64,000 bases of DNA, taken from Diabrotica undecimpunctata. Lineage: Eukaryota; Arthropoda; Insecta; Coleoptera; Chrysomelidae. The stretch is from contig NC_092813.1 in assembly GCF_040954645.1 (NCBI RefSeq), positions 16,284,136 to 16,348,135 of the forward strand, read 5' to 3'. Made by a program: the position numbers and the translations under genes. The notes beneath the pieces were generated by a model, which did not search any database, was not told the origin of the DNA, and saw nothing but the letters and a program-made list of their open reading frames with translations. Every line of letters begins with the position of its first letter. The stretch's first letter is position 1. Of the stretch, positions 10,840 to 22,049 are shown one piece after another.

Positions 10840-11050
10840 TAATATTGGCATAATTACTATAACTTTTTTGATCTATAACTTTTTTGATCTATATCCTTAT
10901 AAGACAGCACCCTAATACGGGTTCTTTATAATTTTAGCATTTAATTTACTTTGTACCACTGACCTGATGATGCTTTGCAAATTTTAGAAAGCGAAACCGG
11001 TCGTCTTGGGTAGTAAAATTAAATTGATTGTGAGTAAGTCTAATTTATTT
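10840..11050 (+). mobile_element. Retroelement-end fragment with hammerhead-like motif
   Basis: This block interrupts the Tc1-like element's homology and contains the CCTGATGATG...GAAACCGGTCGTC motif (10963-11005). My recollection is that such motifs recur in Penelope-like terminal repeats of arthropods. No coding sequence is present and the boundaries are approximate. Confidence 0.4.
10961..11005 (+). ncRNA. Hammerhead-ribozyme-like motif, variant core
   Basis: GAC (10961-10963) could pair with GTC (11003-11005) as helix I. CTGATGA is at 10964-10970; GCTTT (10972-10976) pairs with AAAGC (10988-10992) as helix II. GAAA is at 10993-10996, the palindrome ACCGGT (10996-11001) could form helix III within a dimer, and a GTC cleavage triplet would end at 11002. 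An extra T at 10971, before helix II, departs from the canonical core, so activity is doubtful. Confidence 0.45.
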
Positions 11051-11071
11051 CTTTTACCTCTTTTAAAATAG

Positions 11072-12020
11072 ACTCACACAAGCAACACATTCATGATCTG
11101 CTCTATCGTATTTGGAACGGGTTTCCTTTGTCGTATGCTGGGTTTTATGTGATTCCACATGTGCTCTATTGTATTTTTAATCCGGGCTAAACGTTGGCTT
11201 ATCCAGTGTTTGAATTTGGACCTCATCAAGATAATTACTCACTGCGGCAGCGGCATGTGGTCGAGCATTATTGTGCATTAACGTGAATATTTTATGTCCA
11301 ATGTAACCAACATATGACAAAAGATGATCTTGCAGGATGTTTTAAACGTAGGAATCATCAGTCATCCATCCAATCACTTCCACAAGTGCGGTAAGTACCT
11401 CCCAACTAATACCTTCTCAAATAATTATGCCATCAACTCCAAAACTAACGGTCTGGGCAATACTGCAGCTGGCGAATCGTTCTCCAACTCTTCTGTAGAC
11501 GTAGTTTTGACCATCTGGCTTTCATAATAGGATTCTGGTCTCATCAGTGAAAAGAACGTTTTTCCAGTTGTCGATATTCCACTAAATATGTGTTCTTGCA
11601 AATTCCAAACGACGAGCTTTATGATTTTGGAGAAGACGTAGAACTTTGCCGGGGCGTCTGGGCTTTAAGTTTGCTTCTTTTGATCTTCGTTTAACGGTTT
11701 GTGAACTCACACTAACTTGTCTAACATTTAATAGCTTATTTCTGAGGTACATCGATGTCAATGAACGATTTTGTGTAGAATTAAGAACCAAAAACGGTCA
11801 TCAATTGCGGTCGTGCACCTTGGGCGTCCTTGACCAGGCCTTCGTACAAAATTTCCTGTTTCGCCGTACCTTTTTAGAGTATTCGAAACGATAGATTCAG
11901 TTCTGCTGAGACGTCGTGCGATACTTTTTTGTACATATCCTTCCTCGTACAAAATTACAATATGTGCTACTTGGACTTCATCGCAGTGTCGAATTGGTGG
12001 GACACTTGTTTTAAATTTAG
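11072..12020 (-). pseudogene. Tc1-like transposase, multiply frameshifted
   Basis: On the minus strand the N-terminal helix-turn-helix is readable: HCDEVQVAHIVILYEEGYVQ, then KSIARRLSRTESIVSNTLKR and a GRPRCTTAIDDR hook (about 12000-11790). A second helix segment follows (11791-11582: SSQTVKRRSKEANLKPRRPG). The catalytic region is shattered, but pieces of the DD34E core survive, such as the end motif IEHMWNHIKPSIR near 11150. Tc1 transposase cuts and pastes at TA. Stops and frameshifts throughout make this copy inactive. Confidence 0.8.
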
Positions 12021-12294
12021 TTAAATCAAAACAATATTTAATTAAACTTAATAAATTAAACTAAAAATAACCAAATTGGTATGATTTTTATTACTAATAA
12101 AATAATTGTTTAATTATAAAATGTACGAATGACACTAACCACTCAATAAATATCAAAATATTTGAAACCAGTTGAGTACCTACATCAGCCTACTATATGA
12201 GTATTATCAGTAATCCAAAATTATTTTGAAATAATAGTGACTACAAAAAAAAATTGGAAAATTCCAAAATATTCGATATTTTTGTCCATGAGTG

Positions 12295-13085
<791 letters not shown>

Positions 13086-13447
13086 ATTTAATTTGAATTT
13101 GTTTTGTGGTTAATTGTATATGCAACAGAGTAATTTAGGGAGACATTTATTTATAAGATATTTATTTAGTGTATGAAAATCTACATAGGTATTTGTTCAT
13201 TATATTTTGAATTTATTGCACCAATTGATTTCTTTTATTTATTTCCCTCTACTCCTCTTTTTTCTCAAGCATCATTAAAAGAAAATTTAATTTTTTTTTG
13301 TACTTAACTAAGAACCCTAAAATGATAAAAACATGTTTATAAATCAGGTGTCTACATTAAAATTCATTAAATAATTTTTTTGCTTTAATTTGCTAATTAG
13401 ATCATAATTAATTTTATTTTGTGTAAGAAATTTCAAAATAAAGTTAT
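13086..13447 (+). repeat. Left half of a duplicated ~550-bp unit, copy 1
   Basis: Nearly identical to 20822-21187 (shared start TATATTTAATTTGAATTTG, shared end AATAAAGTTATCATATAT). Copy 1 continues, after a (TA)n tract and the LTR element 13543-19827, at 19862. Copy 2 is uninterrupted. Confidence 0.9.
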
Positions 13448-13449
13448 CA

Positions 13450-13542
<93 letters not shown>
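13448..13542. repeat. (TA)n tract, target of the LTR insertion
   Basis: TA repeat directly abutting the left LTR. The same kind of tract resumes at 19828 after the right LTR. Confidence 0.93.
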
Positions 13543-13544
<2 letters not shown>

Positions 13545-15055
13545 AAATTATTTCAATATGTTAAAAAGGATACAACTTAAATGGATTTTTATATGAGTTT
13601 GTTGTTCATGAATTTCATGAAGCCATCACAATGTGGGTTCGACTCTGAAATAAAAGAGAGAAAAAGATTAGTAAATTGTTAAATAAATTAATTTTGACTT
13701 ACCTGGTATAGTGTTAATAATTTCTGAATAGTATAGTTGCCTAGTGTATAGGTGAATCGTCTAAACCTTAAAAAGAACAAAAAAAAAGAAGAATTCTTAA
13801 AAAATATTTAAACATAGAAATTTTGAAAACGTCAGAAAATAAACTGTCAAGCAAGTCTATGGGAGCTAAATTAATAGGGGTTTTGTTAAATAAGAAATTA
13901 CAATGATGTGGAGATGAAAAGAATAAATTGTATTAGCATTGTAATAGAATAAGTTTTATATCTGAACATTTTTTTTTATAAATTCCCAAATTAGATATGA
14001 TTAAAGTGATTATGAGAAATTAATGTGGATTGACAAATGTGTCAGAACAGGACAGTTTTATGGTTTAAAAAAAAAATAGAAGACGAAAAGAAAAAAGAAC
14101 GTTGGTTGCTGTTAGCAACGAATGATAGATTTTGGGGGAAGCGACAAGAAATTTTGAAAGGCGAGTCCTGAAATTGTGGAATAGGTCGGGAGTGTTTTTT
14201 TAACTCGTCGAGAATTTTAGTTTTTCCACAGTTTCCACAGCAGAGATATCCAGAATTTGTTCCAGAGAGTAAGAGAAACAATTTAACTTATAAATTATTA
14301 TTGGAGTACAGAAATGTCATTTAAATTGAGAAAATTAAAATTCATGAATTAACATAATTGCGATAGGCCTTAAAAAAATTTAAATTATTAATGATCATTA
14401 AATTTAAAAATAGAATAGTACGTACCTTAACTTCCGAAGAGAGGATTGATATTCCAGTTTCACCAATTATTTTGCGAGTAGTTAGTTTTCTTTAAATAAA
14501 TCAAAACTGTTTTAAAGTAAGGTTGGATAATAATTTTGGGGATCATTTCAAATTTTGATTATATTTGAATGCAAGTTAAAAGTCAGCGGAATAAAGTGTT
14601 CATTTTCTTTTCTTTATAGTTCATTTAAACACTTTATAAAGTTGCAATATTTATTTAGTTTTTAGATACTTGTATAGAGTCTCCACATTTTGTAATACAT
14701 TTTTATTGTCACGACTCTAAACCACATTAAGATTTATACGATTCCTATTTTTGTAAATTTTTAAAGGCAACCCAAGTTGCAGACGAATTTTATTGTTTAT
14801 ATTAAATTTGTTCAATATTAATAAATAACGTGCTTCATTTGGGTTAATTTATCAAAGGTCTAAAGTAAATTTTGGTTTAATTTCTTTTTGAACTCTACCA
14901 GGAGACTACAGAGTCGACGTCACACAGTGACAGATTGCTTAGAACACATAATTGAGCTAGCTGAGGTATATATTAAATTAAACAACGAACCACAGATTTT
15001 AAAAATTACAACATTTATTATAAATAAAAATAATTAATAAAATACAACTTTTTCA
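13543..15055 (+). repeat. Left LTR (1513 bp)
   Basis: Starts TGAAATTATTTCAATATG, itself a small inverted repeat, and ends CAACTTTTTCA. A 79-codon minus-strand ORF (14042-14281) is conserved in both LTRs simply because they are recent duplicates; nothing supports it as a gene. Confidence 0.92.
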
Positions 15056-15223
15056 ATTGACGCTAACAACGTGGGGCCTCTCGGAAAACAGAAATAAGGG
15101 TGTTTTTAAGCAGATTTATTAATATTACACAGATTAGAGTAAAAATAAATTGGTGTGATTAGTGTTGCAGAGATTCTGGGGCAGTTAAAGTTAAATTTGA
15201 GAATAAATAGATATTAGGATAAA

Positions 15224-17146
15224 ATGGCAGACCGAATGACTTTAAGAAATGGAAAAGAAGTCGTACCGAAAGAGAGTAAAGGAGAACAGGTATTAGAACA
15301 GGAACAGGATATACAGGTAGATGAAGAAAGCAGAGGAAGGTCAGGAGAAGTTGTAGTATATTTAGAGCAATGCATACAAGAAGCAGGACAAGGTGATAGA
15401 GAGGGAAGTCTAACAGATAGTTTGAGAGAGGAGTTGGATGAGACAGTGAGAGATAGACGTGATGAAAGTGAGGATGAAAGTAGAGTGCAGGAGGAGAGAC
15501 GCAGGGAAGGAGATGTTGGAGAGTCAGGGATGACACAGATGGATATGAGGCAAATAATGCGGATGCTACAACAGATGGATCATAATATTAGGGGGGATAT
15601 GCACAAAATGGATAGTAATATTAACAATATTAGGGGGGATATGAACAAAATGGAAAATAATATTAAAGGAGAACTTAGGGGAGAGTTAATTAAAATGAGG
15701 GAAGAAATCAAAGAAGAAGTGAAGATAGTCAGGGAAGAGATGCTACACATTACCCAAGGTTTAGAAGAGAAAGTAGAACAGGTTAGAGGAGAAAGTGAGG
15801 ATTTTAAGAGGAATGTACAGGAGGAGATATCCAGAGAAAAGGCCATAATTAGAGCGGAAATAGGACAGGAAATTGGGAGCAGATTTGTAGAGTTGGGAAC
15901 ATCCATTCAAGAGAATTTACCAAGGGAAATAAACAAAGAAGTTAATAAGCAGAATAAAGAGATTGTTAGGGAGGTAGAAAGTGTTAAAAGGCAAACTCAG
16001 GATCATGAGGAAAAACTTACCATTATCAAAAACAATATAAAGATGGGATTGCAGAATTTGGAACTGGAAATGGGTAGGCATGCAAATCAGGCAGAAAAGG
16101 GAGACAGAGTATTACAGGGACAAGTTGAGGAATTGAAAGAGAAATTTAAAAATGCAAGTGAGGAGATTCAGCGTTTGGAATCAACTCTAGGACAAACAAG
16201 GGGAGTGAGTACTGTGATGCCGAGTTATAATGATGGGGGAATTAAGTTTGACGGAAACCTGAATAACTTACATCCTAGAATATTTGTAGATATCATCAAA
16301 AATAAGGTAAAGAATGTAAGGGATCCGATAGAAATGAAATTGAATATTCGAAACATGTTAGTGGGCATGCCATTATTATGGTTTTGCAATAATGAAAATT
16401 CCATAAATAATGTGCAGGAATTTAAGGCCAAGTTTATTAACTATTTTTGGGGAGAAAACCAACAGGCTAGTTTCAGGGAACGGTTGTATTTTGGGAAATT
16501 CAATTATGAAAAAAGTACCAACTACAATCTGTACGCAATGCAGTTATTCCAGACAGCACAATACTTAGAACCGGCTATGCGAGAAGAGGAGATTGTCCTA
16601 TACATCGCCAGGCAATATAACCATAACATGGCGGAAACAATAGCTCTTCACAATATAAAGACGATGGAAAGTCTGACAGGATATCTTCAGAGGATTGAGA
16701 GGAGTGTAGGGACGCAGAATCGAAATGGACAAGAGCAAGGGACATATAGGAATAACACAGCAAATAGACAGGGATATGTGAATCGAGGGAATAATTATAG
16801 GGAAAGAGAATTTGAGAGACAAAATAGAAGCAGGGATTTTACAAATAGGGGAGAGAATATGAACAATGCCAGGAGAGATATCGGAAGATATAACTGGGAA
16901 CGTAGACAAGGGAATCCAAACAATGATAGAGGGAATAACTGGAGACAAGGAAATGACAGAGGCAATAATTGGAGACAGAACCAGGGAAATTATCCACAGG
17001 AGACGAGAAATAGGGAAGCTTACAGAGAAGGGAATCCAAGATATAATAGGGGGGAAAATGAGGAGAGAAGACAGGTGAATGTAGTTAGAACAGAGGAGAA
17101 TAGGGGGGAAGCAAGTGTTGATGCAGAAGGGAGAAATTTTGTTTAG
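15224..17146 (+). CDS. gag: Gag of the 1.5-kb-LTR element, 640 aa, intact
   Basis: Starts MADRMTLRNGKEVVPKESKG at the first ATG after the LTR. Residues about 1-105 are acidic and charged. Residues 105-330 are a long coiled coil with tandem heptads (RGDMHKMDSNINNIRGDMNK). Residues 335-500 look like a retrotransposon Gag capsid region (GMPLLWFCNNENSINNVQEF, SFRERLYFGKFNYEKS). The tail from 505 is Arg/Asn/Gly-rich with repeats of DRGNNWRQ and no CCHC knuckle. The tail probably replaces a zinc knuckle in RNA binding; that is inference. An open 640-codon frame next to a deleted pol suggests Gag is retained for packaging or is simply recent. Confidence 0.85.
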   Translation: MADRMTLRNGKEVVPKESKGEQVLEQEQDIQVDEESRGRSGEVVVYLEQCIQEAGQGDREGSLTDSLREELDETVRDRRDESEDESRVQEERRREGDVGESGMTQMDMRQIMRMLQQMDHNIRGDMHKMDSNINNIRGDMNKMENNIKGELRGELIKMREEIKEEVKIVREEMLHITQGLEEKVEQVRGESEDFKRNVQEEISREKAIIRAEIGQEIGSRFVELGTSIQENLPREINKEVNKQNKEIVREVESVKRQTQDHEEKLTIIKNNIKMGLQNLELEMGRHANQAEKGDRVLQGQVEELKEKFKNASEEIQRLESTLGQTRGVSTVMPSYNDGGIKFDGNLNNLHPRIFVDIIKNKVKNVRDPIEMKLNIRNMLVGMPLLWFCNNENSINNVQEFKAKFINYFWGENQQASFRERLYFGKFNYEKSTNYNLYAMQLFQTAQYLEPAMREEEIVLYIARQYNHNMAETIALHNIKTMESLTGYLQRIERSVGTQNRNGQEQGTYRNNTANRQGYVNRGNNYREREFERQNRSRDFTNRGENMNNARRDIGRYNWERRQGNPNNDRGNNWRQGNDRGNNWRQNQGNYPQETRNREAYREGNPRYNRGENEERRQVNVVRTEENRGEASVDAEGRNFV

Positions 17147-17157
17147 ACCGCTCCTAT

Positions 17158-17532
17158 GTGCATAATATTGTCTACTTATCAAAGTATGAACATCCAAGGG
17201 AGTTTATTAGAGATACTGGGGAATTAAATAAAAATAATAACACTAACACTTTAAAGTTTATTGAAGGGTACATACAAGATTCAGTATACAAGTTATTATT
17301 AGATACAGGTTCAGAAGTAACTCTAATCAACAAAGGGGAGAAGGTACTTATCAGGTCACTACAGGTGCCTAAAAGGGATGAAAATCTCTGTGGAAAATTA
17401 CTTTTGCCATTTGAAGGACCTTATGTCATTAGTACTGAACATGGGGTAAACAGTTATGAACTAAGACATCCAGAAACTAATAAAATTAGAGGGATATTTA
17501 ATATAGAGGGAATTTATAAGTATTATGAATAA
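17158..17532 (+). pseudogene. pol: Protease remnant joined to integrase GPY/F tail
   Basis: The open frame carries VYKLLLDTGSEVTLINKGEK, an aspartic-protease active site, then switches within a few residues to LLLPFEGPYVISTEHG, which matches the GPY/F module at the end of gypsy integrases. RT, RNase H and the integrase DDE core should lie between, so one internal deletion near 17340 removed them in frame. It overlaps no other frame and follows gag by eleven bases in a different frame. Confidence 0.75.
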
Positions 17533-18300
17533 ACATACAAGGGTAGGCAATATTATGACACGAATTTGGTATTATAAGATATAAGTTTTGTAAATAGAAG
17601 GATAATTAATAAATAAGCATACCTTGAGATAAATTTGATAATTAAATAATTTATTAGGAACAGATGTACAGAATAATGATGAATTTATATAAACAAAAAA
17701 AAGTTGATTTATTTTCAAGTAGATTTATAGGAGTTACAAGTATAAATAAATGAGCAAAGTACTATGGACAAATCGATATTTTGTAGAAATTGGGAAATAG
17801 GGAATATTATAATGATAAATAGTATATGCGGAAATAAGATGAAAAATAAAATTATAAGAAATATTGAAATATGAAATATAGAGAGTTATATGTAGAGATG
17901 ATGAAATGAATATTATATGCGGATATAAAAAGAATAAATAATAATGCGGCAATGAATAAAGATACTGAAATAGTATATGAAATAGTATATAGGGGAACAA
18001 TTATAAGAATTTCTACGAAAATAGTACAAGAAATAAATAGTACAGGAAAAGAAGTAAAGAAATTGGGAAAGTACTTGGAAATTTGATTCTGAAGTTGATA
18101 TAATTAGTGAAAGATTTGTAGATTTTGTTTGGAGAATTCTGTATTTGTCATAGAGTAAATTAAAAAAAAAAATATTCAAGAGATATGCTTATTAATAAAA
18201 GTCAGTTTATTGTTATGTTAATATTAATAAAATATTTAAGTTTACCGGTAAGAATTTAGATTTAGTAAGTGCTGATAGTTAGCACTGAACAAAATCCAAA
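17533..18300. other. 3' untranslated region of the LTR element
   Basis: Purine- and AT-rich, many GAAATA/ATATG repeats, no gene. Minus-strand ORFs here are low-complexity shadows. Confidence 0.6.
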
Positions 18301-18312
18301 TTGGGGGGAAGT
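18301..18312 (+). other. Polypurine tract
   Basis: TTGGGGGGAAGT directly before the TGAAAT start of the right LTR. Confidence 0.8.
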
Positions 18313-19827
18313 TGAAATGATTTCAATATGTTAAAAAGGATACAACTTAAATGGATTTTTATATGAGTTTGTTGTTCATGAATTTCATGAAGCCATCACA
18401 ATGTGGGTTCGACTCTGAAATAAAAGAGAGAAAAAGATTAGTAAATTGTTAAATAAATTAATTTTGACTTACCTGGTATAGTGTTAATAATTTCTGAATA
18501 GTATAGTTGCCTAGTGTATAGGTGAATCGTCTAAACCTTAAAAAGAACAAAAAAAAAGAAGAATTCTTAAAAAATATTTAAACATAGAAATTTTGAAAAC
18601 GTCAGAAAATAAACTGTCAAGCAAGTCTATGGGAGCTAAATTAATAGGGGTTTTGTTAAATAAGAAATTACAATGATGTGGAGATGAAAAGAATAAATTG
18701 TATTAGCATTGTAATAGAATAAGTTTTACATCTGAACATTTTTTTTTATAAATTCCCAAATTAGATATGATTAAAGTGATTATGAGAAATTAATGTGGAT
18801 TGACAAATGTGTCAGAACAGGACAGTTTTATGGTTTAAAAAAAAAATAGAAGACGAAAAGAAAAAAGAACGTTGGTTGCTGTTAGCAACGAATGATAGAT
18901 TTTGGGGGAAGCGACAAGAAATTTTGAAAGGCGAGTCCTGAAATTGTGGAATAGGTCGGGAGTGTTTTTTTAACTCGTCGAGAATTTTAGTTTTTCCACA
19001 GTTTCCACAGCAGAGATATCCAGAATTTGTTCCAGAGAGTAAGAGAAACAATTTAACTTATAAATTATTATTGGAGTACAGAAATGTCATTTAAATTGAG
19101 AAAATTAAAATTCATGAATTAACATAATTGCGATAGGCCTTAAAAAAATTGAAATTATTAATGATCATTAAATTTAAAAATAGAATAGTACGTACCTTAA
19201 CTTCCGAAGAGAGGATTGATATTCCAGTTTCACTAATTATTTTGCGAGTAGTTAGTTTTCTTTAAATAAATCAGAACTGTTTTAAAGTAAGGTTGGATAA
19301 TAATTTTGGGGATCATTTGAAATTTTGATTATATTTGAATGCAAGTTAAAAGTCAGCGGAATAAAGTGTTCATTTTCTTTTCTTTATAGTTCATTTAAAC
19401 ACTTTATAAAGTTGCAATATTTATTTAGTTTTTAGATACTTGTATAGAGTCTCCACATTTTGTAATACATTTTTATTGTCACGACTCTAAACCACATTAA
19501 GATTTATACGATTCCTATTTTTGTAAATTTTTAAAGGCAACCCAAGTTGCAGACGAATTTTATTGTTTATATTAAATTTGTTCAATATTAATAAATAACG
19601 TGCTTCATTTGGGTTAATTTATCAAAGGTCTAAAGTAAATTTTGGTTTAATTTCTTTTTGAACTCTACCAGGAGACTACAGAGTCGACGTCACACAGTGA
19701 CAGATTGCTTAGAACACATAATTGAGCTAGCTGAGGTATATATTAAATTAAACAACGAATCACAGATTTTAAAAATTACAACATTTATTATAAATAAAAA
19801 TAAAATTAATAAAATACAACTTTTTCA
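18313..19827 (+). repeat. Right LTR (1515 bp)
   Basis: Nearly identical to the left LTR; the only length change seen is TAATTAAT to TAAAATTAAT near 19801. It ends CAACTTTTTCA before the (TA)n tract. Confidence 0.92.
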
Positions 19828-19861
19828 ATATATATATATATATATATATATGCATATATAT
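19828..19861. repeat. (TA)n tract, right side of the LTR insertion
   Basis: Continuation of the tract interrupted at 13542, with one TGCA break. Confidence 0.85.
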
Positions 19862-20030
19862 TAGCCATTTTATTGTTGCTTCTTAAGACAGGAAAGATCT
19901 ATTTTTCACGTTGAGAACGCCTATGAATAACTGTTCTGATGAGCTTTATTAAAGCGAAATACGTTTAAACAGATATATAGACGATTTGTACGTGAAATGG
20001 AATCTTTACTGTCTTTTACATTTTGCAAGA
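19862..20030 (+). repeat. Right half of the duplicated ~550-bp unit, copy 1
   Basis: Matches 21206-21362 closely. It is bounded by a near-complementary pair, AAGACAGGAAAGAT...TTTTCACGT against ACGTGAAATGGAATCTTTAC, that would close a long stem around the hammerhead-like core at 19931-19972. Confidence 0.85.
19931..19972 (+). ncRNA. Hammerhead-ribozyme-like motif, canonical core
   Basis: CTGTT (19931-19935) pairs with AACAG (19968-19972) as helix I. CTGATGA (19936-19942) is the invariant core, GCTTT-ATT-AAAGC (19943-19955) is helix II, and GAAA is at 19956-19959. TACGTTTA (19960-19967) would supply a very short helix III, or a dimeric one through the ACGT palindrome, and a TTA cleavage triplet. 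Such minimal type-I hammerheads are known from Penelope-like and other retroelements. No linked protein was found. Confidence 0.6.
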
Positions 20031-20552
20031 ATAGCGTCTCGCTCTTTTCTCTTAAGATTGTCCAACCGTTAAGACGTGTTTCCGAAGTGGGTCTCATTTA
20101 GAGGTGAGCTAAGAAATCCTTTTCTTGTCCATATTTCAGATAGATATTTATTTTTAGACCCTTATTGGAGAGGCTATAATGCTGATATATTTCTAATACA
20201 TGTCGCAAGATAATATTGGTATGGAGTTATTCCAGATCATGGCCCAGTAGCGGGTATCTTTTTATGGAATACCTAACCTCTCTTATCTAGGATGGTGGTG
20301 GATTGATATAGGATGTAGCCGAATCAATGGTTTATTTGGTTGACTGATTAAATAAGGAAAGAAACAGAGCAGATTCAGGTTGTACCAATTTGTATTATAC
20401 CTACTTTCAAGACAACGGAAAATAATTATGAACTTAAAAAATGAAAATATAGTAAAGTGTTTTAATTTTATTTAAAGGTTTATTTTCTCTATTATTCCTA
20501 GTTGATAAATAACTATATTATTTTCAATATAAACAAATTTTGAAATTTGGGG

Positions 20553-20556
<4 letters not shown>
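20031..20556. other. Unassigned non-coding stretch
   Basis: No gene recognised. Moderately AT-rich unique sequence. Confidence 0.5.

Positions 20557-20604
<48 letters not shown>
20557..20604. repeat. (TA)n microsatellite
   Basis: Uninterrupted TA tract. Confidence 0.93.
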
Positions 20605-20608
<4 letters not shown>

Positions 20609-20819
20609 TTTTTTTTATAACTAATTCTTAATTTAATACGATACAAAGCTTTTTTATTTATGATAATGTAAACATCAAATGGTATTTTGGTATCCTTTTG
20701 GGATGACATAACTTTTAATGTTTTCTTTTTGTTCATTACTAAGAAATATTAAAGTATAGTTTTCTTGTAAACCTTCGATAAATCTTAATTTTTTTTTGCA
20801 GCGAAATCAACAACCTAAC

Positions 20820-21362
20820 TCTATATTTAATTTGAATTTGTTTTGTGGTTAATTGTATATGCAACAGAGTAATTTAGGGAGACATTTATTTATAAGTTAT
20901 TTATTTAGTGTATGAAAATCTACATAGGTATTTGTTCATTATATTTTGAATTTATTGCACCAATTGATTTCTTTTATTTATTTCCTTCTACTCCTCTTTT
21001 TTCTCAAGCATCATTAAAAGAAAATGTAATTTTTATTTGTACTTAACTAAGAACCCTGAGATGATAAAAACATGTTTATAAGTCAGGTGTCTACATTAAA
21101 ATTCATTAAATAATTTTTTTGCTTTAATTTGCTAATTAGATCATAATTAATTTTATTTTGTGTAAGAAATTTCAAAATAAAGTTATCATATATATATATA
21201 TATATTAGCCATTTTATTGTTGCTTCTTAAGACAGGAAAGATCTATTTTTCACGTTAAGAACGCCTATGAATAACTGTTTTGATGAGCTTTATTAAAGCG
21301 AAATACGTATAAACAGATATATAGACGATTTGTACGTGAAATGGAATCTTTACTGTCTTTTT
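20820..21362 (+). repeat. Duplicated ~550-bp unit, copy 2 (uninterrupted)
   Basis: Contiguous counterpart of 13086-13447 plus 19862-20030, joined by only about 18 bp of TA (21188-21205). This is the empty site for the LTR element. It carries the degenerate hammerhead-like core at 21275-21316. Confidence 0.9.
21275..21316 (+). ncRNA. Degenerate hammerhead-like motif
   Basis: Same layout as 19931-19972, but the first core base is changed (TTGATGA at 21280-21286). Helix II (GCTTT-ATT-AAAGC), GAAA and the flanking CTGTT/AACAG pair are kept. Loss of the core C should abolish cleavage. Confidence 0.5.
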
Positions 21363-21363
21363 C

Positions 21364-21364
<1 letters not shown>

Positions 21365-21432
<68 letters not shown>

Positions 21433-21438
21433 TATATA
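21365..21438. repeat. (TA)n microsatellite
   Basis: TA tract with small breaks (ATACATA, AGATATA). Confidence 0.9.
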
Positions 21439-22049
21439 GCTGCTAAGTTGTTAATTTATAGAAGAAATAGATTGTATAAATTGTTATGGATTTTAGTTTT
21501 AGATAGAAATAAAGAACGTTTTGTGAGTAAAGGTAAGAAAGAAGAATATTACCAAAATAAAACCTTTAGGTCAAATCATTCGAACTGTCGACATATAATA
21601 AATAACAAACTGCTAGAAACGACGGAATAAAAATTTGTGAACAAGAAGATTTTATTGTACATAAAAGAATTTTGGTAACAATACACAAGTTGAAAATAAA
21701 TACATAATGGCAAGAAAATAAATAAATTAGAGATCTACAAAATTACAAATTTGCCAAAAATTAAGCAAAGAAAGTAGTAGCAAAAGCTAAAGGTGAGGAG
21801 TATATAAAAGAAAATCTTAAATTGTTAAAATGGCGTGTTGTCAATTTTATGAAGTAGACGTGCCATACGGTAGAAAAATATAAGCGGTTAATTTAAAACA
21901 ATGTGAAATCACATAAGAAAAAAATACAAATCCCAAAGTACCTCATTCGCAAAGAGACAATATTTTTTAGAATGAGTACAACGAAGAGCTACTAAGCAAC
22001 CTTTTAATAATGACATTATAGATTTTGCCCAGTAGATGATATAACGCAA
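21439..22049. other. Unassigned AT-rich stretch
   Basis: Only a 60-codon ORF (21448-21630) without recognisable features. Its left part resembles 12615-12665 loosely. Confidence 0.45.

Larger units (their letters stand above)
13543..19827 (+). mobile_element. Non-autonomous gypsy-type LTR retrotransposon with 1.5-kb LTRs
   Basis: Two direct repeats of 1513 bp (13543-15055) and 1515 bp (18313-19827), both TGAAAT...TTTTTCA, flank an interior with gag (15224-17146), a protease remnant fused to an integrase tail (17158-17532), and a polypurine tract. The LTRs differ by a handful of substitutions and one 2-bp indel, so the insertion is young. It landed in a (TA)n tract, which hides the target duplication. 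RT, RNase H and the integrase core are absent, so movement must have depended on another element. Confidence 0.92.

Noticed and set aside
14042..14281. 79-codon minus-strand ORF present in both LTRs (also 18812-19051)
   Set aside because: Identity reflects recent LTR duplication, not conservation; no motif or start context.
15159..15906. Leucine/serine-rich minus-strand ORFs opposite the 640-codon Gag
   Set aside because: Shadows of a purine-rich coding strand.
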